Part shown: positions 51,153 through 58,819 of the stretch, one piece after another | How positions within the stretch are numbered: position 1 is the stretch's first letter | Layout: each line of letters begins with the position of its first letter | Origin: an uncultured Poribacteria bacterium | GTDB lineage: Bacteria; Poribacteria; WGA-4E; WGA-3G | Reading direction: 5' to 3' | NCBI GenBank assembly: GCA_951828515.1 | Contig: OX639992.1 | Span: 5,124,217 to 5,188,216 of the forward strand | Length of the DNA stretch: 64,000 nt | Program-made: the position numbers and the translations under genes | The notes under the pieces: model-generated | The model's database searches: none | The model's input: the letters and a program-made list of their open reading frames with translations, nothing else | What the model was told of the DNA's origin: nothing

Positions 51153-51602
51153 ATGAAAACGTTCCTTTTCAAAACACAACAGACACTCGAACAACCCCTG
51201 ACAGAAGTTTTTGAATTTTTCTCCAATGCACATAACCTCGCTGTAATTACGCCGCCGTGGCTTCATCTTGAAGTTATAACCCCCGCACCGATTGAAATGG
51301 TCGTCGGAACGCTTATTGATTATCGGCTGAAACTGCGTGGTATCCCAATCCGTTGGCAGAGTGAGATTACGGAGTGGAATCCACCGTATGCCTTCGTGGA
51401 TGTACAACGCCGCGGCCCTTATCGTCTTTGGCGGCATACGCATACTTTTGATGAGACAGTGGAGGGTGTTGTTGTAGGCGATACGGTCGAATACGCTGTC
51501 TGGGGAAATGAGTTTATTGGTAGGTTATTCGTGCGCCCGGATATAGAAAAAATCTTTGCTTACCGTTCCGAGCAGTTAGATGAAATTTTCCATCGGATTT
51601 GA
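51153..51602 (+). CDS. SRPBCC-family ligand-binding protein
   Basis: The 149-residue protein has the START/SRPBCC (polyketide cyclase-like) pattern: TQQTLEQPLTEVFEFFSNAHNLAVITPPWL (split about 8-37), then VVGTLIDYRLKLRGIPIRWQSEITEWNPPYAFVDVQRRGPY and the closing helix ARPDIEKIFAYRSEQLDEIF. A pocket for a hydrophobic ligand is expected; no enzyme residue can be assigned. Its stop and that of the convergent lytic transglycosylase gene are only 4 bp apart. Confidence 0.78.
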   Translation: MKTFLFKTQQTLEQPLTEVFEFFSNAHNLAVITPPWLHLEVITPAPIEMVVGTLIDYRLKLRGIPIRWQSEITEWNPPYAFVDVQRRGPYRLWRHTHTFDETVEGVVVGDTVEYAVWGNEFIGRLFVRPDIEKIFAYRSEQLDEIFHRI

Positions 51603-51606
51603 ATCT

Positions 51607-52278
51607 TCAAAGGAAAAACAGCAACCTCTCATAGAAACGGATGCGTGCGTAGTAGTGCATCACGCGTTCTACGTGCGCCAACGTTTCATGAGCCCCTTCA
51701 AAATAGCCGTGAGGCGGTTTGCCGTTTTTCCAGACCTCGCGATGCATGGCGGCATGTTGCTTCGTCAACTGGCTGAGGGCAATGCTCACCGGTTCCCAGA
51801 GAAGTGGGTCGCGAGCGTGATGGTCTCGAACGAGTGTTTGTGCGTCGCGAACCCGTCCGAGACCGCCGTTGTAACTCGCTACGACTAATCGATGACGATG
51901 TTCGTCTGGGCTTTCTGGGAAAGCGTTATACAACGTCCGTAGGTGACGCGTTGCCCCTGCAATGCTCTGATTTGCATCAAAAGGATCTTGCACGCCGAGT
52001 TCCTTTGCCGTGTTTGGCATCAATTGTGTCAATCCCAGCGCACCCACCGAGCTTTCTGCCCTTTCGTCAAATCCAGATTCCTGCAGAATCAACGCGCAAA
52101 TCAATTGAGCGTCCAACGCTTCTTTGGCGGCATGTTGCTGGATTAACCCTCGATACTTGAGAATCTTCGGGGTCAGCACAATCAACCGCAGATCCAAGGG
52201 GACGTTGATGACCAAACTTAGGACGAGGATTACAGCAAGTGTCGTCAGAATAAGAATGAGTGTTCGTTTGCGCAGCAT
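51607..52278 (-). CDS. Lytic transglycosylase (SLT domain), membrane anchored
   Basis: The 223-residue protein starts with one membrane anchor (LILILTTLAVILVLSLVI, about 7-24). The SLT fold follows: LICALILQESGFDERAESSVGALGLTQLMPNTAKELGV, with the catalytic Glu in LQESGFD (about 68), and the GALGLTQLMP motif. VVASYNGGLGRV is the second family motif. These enzymes cleave peptidoglycan glycosidic bonds, leaving 1,6-anhydro ends. It corresponds to the MltE/Slt type lacking further domains. It runs convergent to the SRPBCC gene. Confidence 0.85.
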   Translation of the reverse strand: MLRKRTLILILTTLAVILVLSLVINVPLDLRLIVLTPKILKYRGLIQQHAAKEALDAQLICALILQESGFDERAESSVGALGLTQLMPNTAKELGVQDPFDANQSIAGATRHLRTLYNAFPESPDEHRHRLVVASYNGGLGRVRDAQTLVRDHHARDPLLWEPVSIALSQLTKQHAAMHREVWKNGKPPHGYFEGAHETLAHVERVMHYYARIRFYERLLFFL

Positions 52279-52360
52279 TTCTGTTTATCCAGTAGGAAAA
52301 GAAGATATCGAAATTACCCTAACAGTCATGAGCTTTCTCTGGGCACCACAGATCAAATAT

Positions 52361-52502
52361 ATAATACCATTTCTGAATAACCGCTTCTCATTAGCAAAAA
52401 ACCGGTTCGTAGTGGCGCAATTCATTGCGCCAGGGACATTCGGAAACCTCATAGCGTTTCAAAATCTCTGAAATGCGAATTTATTTTTCAGATTTGGTAT
52501 AA
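52361..52502. repeat. Possible MITE-like inverted-repeat element
   Basis: ATAATACCATTTCTGAATAA (52361-52380) is an imperfect inverted match to TTATTTTTCAGATTTGGTAT (52481-52500). Inside is a perfect palindrome TGGCGCAAT-TC-ATTGCGCCA (52413-52432). No gene is seen in the 273-bp gap 52279-52551. Confidence 0.5.
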
Positions 52503-52551
52503 CGAGTGAAACCCAATAATTTATCTGATTGCTGACGGTTGATTGCTTGTG

Positions 52552-54228
52552 TTAAAATAGATAACCCATTTGAACCGCGAGTTGGTGTGCTTGACTTGTT
52601 GCGCCTTTACGATGTTCAGCATTTTGTGTGTAGTGCCATACATATAGAAGCGAGGCATTCCATCCATTCAATGGACGATAGGAAAACCGCCCGCCGATTT
52701 CTGTTGTACGGGCAATAACACCTGTTGGAAACGGGAGCCCTCTGAAATCTTCCCCATAAAACCGATTTGCGATTCTGCCTTCACCCTGTCGAGTGAGCAC
52801 GCCGCGAATCTCTGCTTCAGTAGAGACAGTCAATTGATAGGTGGCTGAAAATCGAACCGTATCCGAATCGGTGCTGATTGGATGTCCGATTGCGTATCCG
52901 AAATGTGTGAACTGATTATCAGGCACCAAATGTGTGTAAGCCCATCGGTTGACGCGTGCGTATTCGCTATGAATTCCAAAATGACGGCCCAGGTATTGCG
53001 GATACCATGTCGCTCCCAAGAGCCATGCCACTGCATGTGGATCATTCGCACCCGGAACGTATTGGATATCATCAATGACCCATTCACCATACAAGCGCAC
53101 ACCATCAATCGGTCGGATCGCCGCATCAAAGGCGAACATAACATTGTCGTCGGCTTTAGCGTTGTATTGTAGTGCGTAATAGAAAGTAATTGGGTTTGCA
53201 TATTTCCATTCAAGGGTCTGGGCATCGCCACCGTAAAGCACCCATTCCGCGACCCCGATTTCCACTCGATCGTTGAATTGGTAATCGAGTCGGTGTCCGC
53301 TGATATAACGTTTCGCGAGATAGCGTTTTTCACCGTCATCGTACCAAGTTGAATCGAGTTGCGCCGTAAAAGCCGTTGCTTTGAGTCGTTTTCCGAGTCT
53401 ACTGGTGAGTCTGACCTGGTCAAACGGTGGTGAGTTATCAGAGATGCCGATCGTTTTGTATGGACTCGCTCCCCAGAAGAGCCAATCTCTACCGACAAGC
53501 AGATCGAGGTGTGTGCTATTGACTTGTAAGTAACCCCTCTTGAAGTCGCCAGTATAGTCCCCGCGCCAGCGTTCAAGACGTTGTCCGGCTGTCTTTCCGT
53601 CCAGCGGTGGGCTTTTGAAGTTATGTCCCTCAAATTCGGAATACAAAGCGAGACGCGGAGTGTTTCGCTGTTCGAGTTGCCCAAGTGTATAGTGCAATCC
53701 CCATTCAAACGCTGGAGCCGCTTTTTCTTTTGTCATCCGGAGTTGTGGTAGGAATCGCATCCTCCGCCCATCGTGAATCATAAGTTCTTTCGCGAATTCC
53801 CGTTTCAATTTTTCTAAGAGTTTCCTATCTATCGCGGATGGAACGACAACGCCGTTGTGAATGCGAGATTCAGCATGTCGTATCGCTGCTGCCACATCCG
53901 CTCTTGAAAGCGGTGCCGTGTGTCGATGGAATCCGCCTGTGAGACCATCGGTTTCCAACTTCGCGAGTGCCTCAGTAACCCAACCATCGAAATTCAAGGC
54001 AACCTCAGGGGCACCAAACGCCGTTCTCAAAATGAATGTAGATGCAAGGAGGATGTATAAGATACCCAACCGCTGGCGAGGTTTCCTAACCTCGCTTGTC
54101 AATTCTGTCTCGCTAATTGTATACCCCACTATAGACGCAAGGAGGATATATAAGATATTCAATTGTGGAGAAGCAGGTGTGTCAGCATCAATGATCCTTC
54201 CTATGTTTGAATGGGCGGGAAAGTTCAC
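52552..54228 (-). CDS. Wzi-like capsule-assembly / outer-membrane barrel protein with a disturbed N-terminus
   Basis: The frame of 558 residues opens with GTG at 54228, 2 bp after the nadE stop. From residue about 80 it matches Wzi-like outer-membrane proteins: DGWVTEALAKLETDGLTGG, PLSRADVAAAIRHAE, then beta strands including GRDWLFWGASPYKTIGISDNSPPFDQVRLTSRLGK, typical of Caps_assemb_Wzi, and the end VQMGYLF. The first 60 residues are odd: ILYILLAS occurs twice, separated by TSEVRKPRQ, which is encoded by a copy of the GGCGAGGTT dispersed repeat (54075-54095). A start at the second signal-like unit (TTG before GILYILLASTF) would give a plain signal peptide. Confidence 0.7.
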   Translation of the reverse strand: MNFPAHSNIGRIIDADTPASPQLNILYILLASIVGYTISETELTSEVRKPRQRLGILYILLASTFILRTAFGAPEVALNFDGWVTEALAKLETDGLTGGFHRHTAPLSRADVAAAIRHAESRIHNGVVVPSAIDRKLLEKLKREFAKELMIHDGRRMRFLPQLRMTKEKAAPAFEWGLHYTLGQLEQRNTPRLALYSEFEGHNFKSPPLDGKTAGQRLERWRGDYTGDFKRGYLQVNSTHLDLLVGRDWLFWGASPYKTIGISDNSPPFDQVRLTSRLGKRLKATAFTAQLDSTWYDDGEKRYLAKRYISGHRLDYQFNDRVEIGVAEWVLYGGDAQTLEWKYANPITFYYALQYNAKADDNVMFAFDAAIRPIDGVRLYGEWVIDDIQYVPGANDPHAVAWLLGATWYPQYLGRHFGIHSEYARVNRWAYTHLVPDNQFTHFGYAIGHPISTDSDTVRFSATYQLTVSTEAEIRGVLTRQGEGRIANRFYGEDFRGLPFPTGVIARTTEIGGRFSYRPLNGWNASLLYVWHYTQNAEHRKGATSQAHQLAVQMGYLF

Positions 54229-54230
54229 TA

Positions 54231-56354
54231 TTATTCCGCCTCCAATTTTTTAACATAGGCATCAATACGTCGGAACTGCCACGTCCATTGTACGTTATAG
54301 AGGAACTGCCGTAGATCGAAGCGATTGTCGTCCGGCGAATAGGATTCAGCGTGATAGGAAGGCGTTAGCGTCGTCATTTTGTGTCGATTGATGGCGTAGT
54401 ATCTGAAGAATCGTTTGACCTTCTCGGCAACTTCATGCGGTGGTAGAGGGTCCCATTCCTGCACCAATTTTTCAAACATACTAACAGGACCGCACTGCTC
54501 CATTTTTCGGAGTTGCCCGAAGCGACTCAACTCGGCATAAGTCATCCCCATATCGTCTTCATCGGTTTGCGTATAGGTATCGGTTATCGGTTCCAGTTCC
54601 GCTGTCGGCGGCGCATCAACAATTTCCGAGAGTGCCGTATAACCGAGGTTGTGTTTAGCCCAATTCAGGAACCGACGTAAGTCGTGTTTACTAATCCCAC
54701 CGATCGGGTTGATGTCCCCGCTACTGCAATCATATTTTGTGAGATAGCCGCGCAATGCCTCATCAACGTTTCCTGTGCCTAATACGAGGAGAGTGCCTTC
54801 ACGGTTCCGCACCCACGGCATCATCTGAGCGAACAGATAACTCAGCACCATCCGCAACCGTGCCTGTATGTTCTGAAGTGCTTGATTTTCTCTATAACTG
54901 CCACCCTCAACCTTAAATCGAGGTGTCTTCTGCGTGATACGGGTAAAGAGTGCCTGCAACGCATTGACAAGTCCATCCATATTGATGTTGAGATGGTCTG
55001 CGCCGATTTGCTCCGCGAGTTGTTTCGCGCGTTTTCGGGTGTCGTGAGAACTATTCTCTGTGCCGATGTAGCACGTATAGAGTAGGCGATTGGCGAGCAC
55101 ACGCGGATCCGTGAAAACGTCTGGCGTTTCACCGTCGTCCAGCCACCTCTCTACATCGCGAATAGCCGAAGCATCTTTGTCGCGTATCGCCTTTGCTACC
55201 AATTGACACATTGAACCGACGAGCGTCGCAACGGCACCGCTGTCAGCACCCCCAGAAAGCGGAATAAAATACCCTGCCGCACCCGATCTGCGTAGATAAT
55301 CCCAGAGCCAGCAAGCCGGACCCAAAGCGATCTCTTCCTCCGGTTCGTGCGTATGCAGCTCGATTGGAAGGGAAGATTGTACGATTGGAAGATTGGGAGA
55401 TTGGGGATCCCCCCTTCCATCCTTCCCCCCTTCCATTCCCACATCAAAGTCAATATCTATCTGCGGTAACGGCTCCATTTTGCTTGCCTGCACAGCCCGA
55501 CTCGCCTTCGCACCGCGATACGCACGCACGTCGTGAAGGTTCACCACCGCGGTGACGACCTCCACATCTTTGAGCGAGAATTGGGAACCTTGCGCTAAAA
55601 TCTCGCCGTTCTGAGCGATCAGCGCACAACCGTCGAAATAGAGTCTACCGCCATCACATCCTTGCTGATTGGCGTAGAGATAGACCCCACCGTTTTTGGC
55701 ACTTGCGTTCCTTATGAGTGCAATCCGCGTGTCTAATTTCCGTAACTCGTGGTGAGAACCGGAGCCGTTCGCTATGATTTCAACACCGGCGTTGCCGAAG
55801 TAGATATGTGGACTCATCGGCACAAAGAGTTCCTCACAGGTCTCTGATGCCAAGAGTGTGTCCGCAGTGGCAATCGCGGCGATGCCGATAGGCACCGTCC
55901 GATGTCCGGTCAGTTCGGCAATCTCGCGAGGAAGTGTATACGGTTCGGTACGCCAACCCCGTTCCCATGCTGTGAACCAACGGTGTTCCCGATAGTTACC
56001 GTCGCTCGCCAGGACCATCTTCGGACGAATTAACAGGAGTTTGCCATCTAATACGAAAACCCGACAGTTATACCGAACGTTTTTATGCATGACAGGCATC
56101 CCAATGTCACACAGAATACCGTCTGTCCGTCCGTTTTGGAGGATGCATGCCAGCGATTCCCAACTGTGCAGGAGCGTGTCCAATTCCAGAAAATGGTCTT
56201 CGCAGGAGTACCCCGTAATCTCCAATTCCGGTCCCAACCGATACCGAGCACCGCGTTCTTTCGCAATTTCTATGGATTCAATGATGCGCGCAGTGTTCCC
56301 TTCAAAATCGAGACTCCATTGATTCAGGTTACACGTTGCGAGGACTGTCTTCAT
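54231..56354 (-). CDS. nadE: Glutamine-dependent NAD+ synthetase with repeat-derived insertion
   Basis: From ATG 56354 (AGGGG upstream) the protein has 707 residues. The N-terminal nitrilase-type glutaminase has the Glu-Lys-Cys triad: GPELEITGYSCEDH (about 42), RPKMVLASDGNYRE (about 112) and LASETCEELF (about 175). The C-terminal NAD synthase has the ATP-binding PLSGGADSGAVATLVG (about 373-388), GTGNVDEALRGYLTKYDCSSGDINPIGGISK and the closing DDNRFDLRQFLYNV. Both halves are complete, so it makes NAD+ from deamido-NAD+ and glutamine. A linker at about residues 306-334 (GGKDGRGDPQSPNLPIVQSS) is encoded by purine/pyrimidine-rich repeat-like DNA (55355-55440). Confidence 0.85.
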   Translation of the reverse strand: MKTVLATCNLNQWSLDFEGNTARIIESIEIAKERGARYRLGPELEITGYSCEDHFLELDTLLHSWESLACILQNGRTDGILCDIGMPVMHKNVRYNCRVFVLDGKLLLIRPKMVLASDGNYREHRWFTAWERGWRTEPYTLPREIAELTGHRTVPIGIAAIATADTLLASETCEELFVPMSPHIYFGNAGVEIIANGSGSHHELRKLDTRIALIRNASAKNGGVYLYANQQGCDGGRLYFDGCALIAQNGEILAQGSQFSLKDVEVVTAVVNLHDVRAYRGAKASRAVQASKMEPLPQIDIDFDVGMEGGKDGRGDPQSPNLPIVQSSLPIELHTHEPEEEIALGPACWLWDYLRRSGAAGYFIPLSGGADSGAVATLVGSMCQLVAKAIRDKDASAIRDVERWLDDGETPDVFTDPRVLANRLLYTCYIGTENSSHDTRKRAKQLAEQIGADHLNINMDGLVNALQALFTRITQKTPRFKVEGGSYRENQALQNIQARLRMVLSYLFAQMMPWVRNREGTLLVLGTGNVDEALRGYLTKYDCSSGDINPIGGISKHDLRRFLNWAKHNLGYTALSEIVDAPPTAELEPITDTYTQTDEDDMGMTYAELSRFGQLRKMEQCGPVSMFEKLVQEWDPLPPHEVAEKVKRFFRYYAINRHKMTTLTPSYHAESYSPDDNRFDLRQFLYNVQWTWQFRRIDAYVKKLEAE

Positions 56355-56365
56355 CAAAAATACCC

Positions 56366-57367
56366 CTAATCTCTAACTTTCACTCGTCCCCACACCGTAG
56401 TCAACAGGTCGGGTTGCGGTGAGACCGGCAATGCAAACGCAGGATCGAACCAATCCGCACTATAGTTTCTGCCTCTGTCCGTGAGCTGCTCCGATCTACC
56501 CCCCGCTACATTGACCTTGAAAAGTTGATCGCCTTTATTGGTTTCCTCTTGGTAAACGAGTGCATCGCCATCCGGGGACCAAGCGGGACTGAAATTTTTT
56601 CCATCCACGTCAACCTTACGCGGCACTCCATTCCGCTTGCGATTCACAATATAGAGGGCAAATGCGTGTCCCAAGCGACCATCATTCGGGTCTATACCCG
56701 AAAAGGCAAGTTCAGTGCCATCCGGGGACCAGGCAGGGGCAAGTATCAACGAGAACCCTTCTGACACAATTTGCTTTTTGGCATTAGTCCGCAAGTTAAT
56801 GGCCTCAATTCTGGGTTGGGATATCTGTATGCCCCCAAATCCATCCTTTATAGGCAGGAGTGTATGAGCGGACATAAAGGCGATTTCAGAACCATCTGGT
56901 GCCCACGTTGGATGCATACCGATCGCTATCCGTTTTTCACCCCCTCCTTTAATGGAAGCTGTATAGATAGCCACCTCACCCCCGTCGACCCGATAGTAGG
57001 CGATTTTTTCACCATCGGGTGACCACGTTGGATGCCGCCGCTCCACTCTTTTGCGAAAAACACGCCGAACATCGCTACCATCCGCATCCATCACGTAGAT
57101 GTCCGTAGTCTTCCCGCCGCGCTCGGAGGCAAATAGAATCTGTTTGCCTGTCGGGGACCAGGCCGGCGAGAAATCGTGTGCACGATGGCGAGTTAAATTC
57201 ACCTGCTCACTCCCATCGGGATTCATAATGTAAATTTCAGAATTGCCATCTCGGTTTGATGCAAACGCAATTTTAGCCACTGCCCGTGCTTCTGCCAAAA
57301 CTGGGATAACGGACGAAAGGATTATCAGACTGAGTCCGAAAAAAAGGAAAAAACGGATCAATTTCAT
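56366..57367 (-). CDS. Exported TolB-like beta-propeller protein
   Basis: The 333-residue protein has a signal peptide (LIRFFLFFGLSLIILSSVIPVLAEA, split) and PD40/TolB-type blades: KIAFASNRDGNSEIYIMNPDG, then PAWSPTGKQILFASERGGKTTDIYVMDADGS, PTWSPDGEKIAY, PTWAPDGSEIAF, PAWSPDGTELAF and PAWSPDGDALVYQEE, about 40-45 residues each. Such propellers bind partner proteins; TolB itself belongs to the Tol-Pal system, but no tolQRA or pal lies here, so this is a TolB-like protein only. It is followed by nadE 12 bp later on the same strand. Confidence 0.8.
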   Translation of the reverse strand: MKLIRFFLFFGLSLIILSSVIPVLAEARAVAKIAFASNRDGNSEIYIMNPDGSEQVNLTRHRAHDFSPAWSPTGKQILFASERGGKTTDIYVMDADGSDVRRVFRKRVERRHPTWSPDGEKIAYYRVDGGEVAIYTASIKGGGEKRIAIGMHPTWAPDGSEIAFMSAHTLLPIKDGFGGIQISQPRIEAINLRTNAKKQIVSEGFSLILAPAWSPDGTELAFSGIDPNDGRLGHAFALYIVNRKRNGVPRKVDVDGKNFSPAWSPDGDALVYQEETNKGDQLFKVNVAGGRSEQLTDRGRNYSADWFDPAFALPVSPQPDLLTTVWGRVKVRD

Positions 57368-57386
57368 TGTGAGCCTCCTCTGAAAG

Positions 57387-58778
57387 TTATGTTTTCTGCG
57401 GTTTCTTTCGCGCCGCGGGAAACAAAATATTGTTCAAGATCAGCCGGTATCCCGGTGAATGTTTGTGCAAATCAAGGTTCGTCGGTATTTTTCCCTCACC
57501 GACAAGATGACGGTAATCCTCCGGATCGTGTCCACCAAGGAACGTAAAGGTTCCCTTCCCTAATTTGCCATGGACGTATTTTGCATAGTTAGTACCTTCT
57601 ACCTGTCCTAAGATGGTGACAGAACCACGAATCCTGTCTACATTAAACGATGTTGTTTGTCCGAGATACCCGGGCACAACGCTTACGTGATTCTGCGTGA
57701 GCATCGTCGGGATCGGGTCGTGCTTTGCGGCGAATTCAAAGAGTTTGAAATCCTCAACCCCGCTCTGTGCGTCCCGATCAGGATTTGGGTTGTCTATATC
57801 TGAGAATTCATATCGGTACGGGTTCGTGTAAAGGCTAAAATTTTCAAATGCCAAAGTGCGCTGAAAGTCGAGTCGCGTCTCAGCATCCGAATCGATCGGT
57901 GTTCCATCCAATTCAGGGGCAACGATATCGATTGCGCCACCGCGTGTCGCCAGAGCAATATCAAGGGTTTCTGGAGCGGAACACATAGCGAAGATAAACC
58001 CACCATTGACGATATAGTCAGCGATCATCTGTGCCGTCTGCCCTTTATGCTGCGGGACCCGCCGGAATCCTGCTTCTGTGGCGGCTTTTTCAAACATCAA
58101 CATCCGCTGTTGATACCAAACCTGTGTGGAAAATGCGGCGTGGAACTTGCCGTGTTGACCTGTAAAGTCTTCATGGTGGAGGTGTAGCCAATCGTAATTC
58201 TCTGTCTCTAAAATGCCGCTTTGTACCTCTTTGTCCCAGATTTCGTCGTAGGGGATCTGTGCGTAATCCAAGGCGATTTTGACGGCATCGTCCCAAGGGT
58301 CTCGGTACGGTGATGCCTCTGATGGTGCATACACAGCGATTTTCGGAGCTTTCTCCAATAGAATCTCGTCCATGTTGCTACCATCGAGGACGGATTCCTT
58401 TATGCTGAGGTAATCGGCGTGGTTCATCGGTTCAAAGCGCACACCCATCAATACCGCACGCAGCCGAATGTCTTGCGAATCCGGTACGACGAACGCGCCA
58501 CCGCGATAATTGAGCCACCAGTAGCATCGGTACTCACGCGGGACCTCTAATGCCCAATAGGTCAAACCATAAGCCTTCAGGTGGTTGGTTTGTGCTCCGA
58601 TCTCCATCGGTACCAGAAGCCATTCCGCTCCAGCAATATTTACTGTAATAACGACTAATATTACTATAAAAACTGACTTTCTAACTATCGAATTTCTGAT
58701 GTTCCCTCCACTACGTTTCGGAAAGATTTTCGCGAAAAGTGCAGCTGAGTTTGGGGATATTGATCGGCACATCTTCAT
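57387..58778 (-). CDS. Exported protein of unknown function ('asparagine synthetase B-like' in some annotations)
   Basis: The 463-residue protein has a signal-type segment after a basic start (VFIVILVVITVNIAGAEW, about 36-53). The mature part is a soluble globular chain with APSEASPYRDPWDDAVKIALDYAQIPYDEIWDKEV (about 151-185), then YDWLHLHHEDFTGQHGKFHAAF (about 196-217), GGFIFAMCSAPETLDIALA (about 255) and a close TFLGGHDPEDYRHLVGEGK. Similar proteins exist in Bacteroidota and are often labelled asparagine synthetase B; none of that enzyme's motifs (N-terminal Cys, SGGxDS loop) are present, so I do not use the name. It is followed 20 bp later by the TolB-like gene on the same strand. Confidence 0.6.
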   Translation of the reverse strand: MKMCRSISPNSAALFAKIFPKRSGGNIRNSIVRKSVFIVILVVITVNIAGAEWLLVPMEIGAQTNHLKAYGLTYWALEVPREYRCYWWLNYRGGAFVVPDSQDIRLRAVLMGVRFEPMNHADYLSIKESVLDGSNMDEILLEKAPKIAVYAPSEASPYRDPWDDAVKIALDYAQIPYDEIWDKEVQSGILETENYDWLHLHHEDFTGQHGKFHAAFSTQVWYQQRMLMFEKAATEAGFRRVPQHKGQTAQMIADYIVNGGFIFAMCSAPETLDIALATRGGAIDIVAPELDGTPIDSDAETRLDFQRTLAFENFSLYTNPYRYEFSDIDNPNPDRDAQSGVEDFKLFEFAAKHDPIPTMLTQNHVSVVPGYLGQTTSFNVDRIRGSVTILGQVEGTNYAKYVHGKLGKGTFTFLGGHDPEDYRHLVGEGKIPTNLDLHKHSPGYRLILNNILFPAARKKPQKT

Positions 58779-58819
58779 TTTTGAGATTCCGGTTTTCTAA
58801 CTATTGAGTTAGCGATTAT

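Noticed and set aside
52830-53708. Second long frame inside the Wzi-like gene
   Set aside because: It overlaps the real coding frame, lacks any recognisable domain and has an unnatural composition rich in Ser and Arg.
56366-57367. tolB of a Tol-Pal system
   Set aside because: The blades match TolB-type repeats, but no tolQ, tolR, tolA or pal is near and the N-terminal TolB domain is missing.
57387-58778. Asparagine synthetase B
   Set aside because: Neither the N-terminal catalytic Cys nor the SGGxDS ATP loop is present, and the protein has a signal-type segment.
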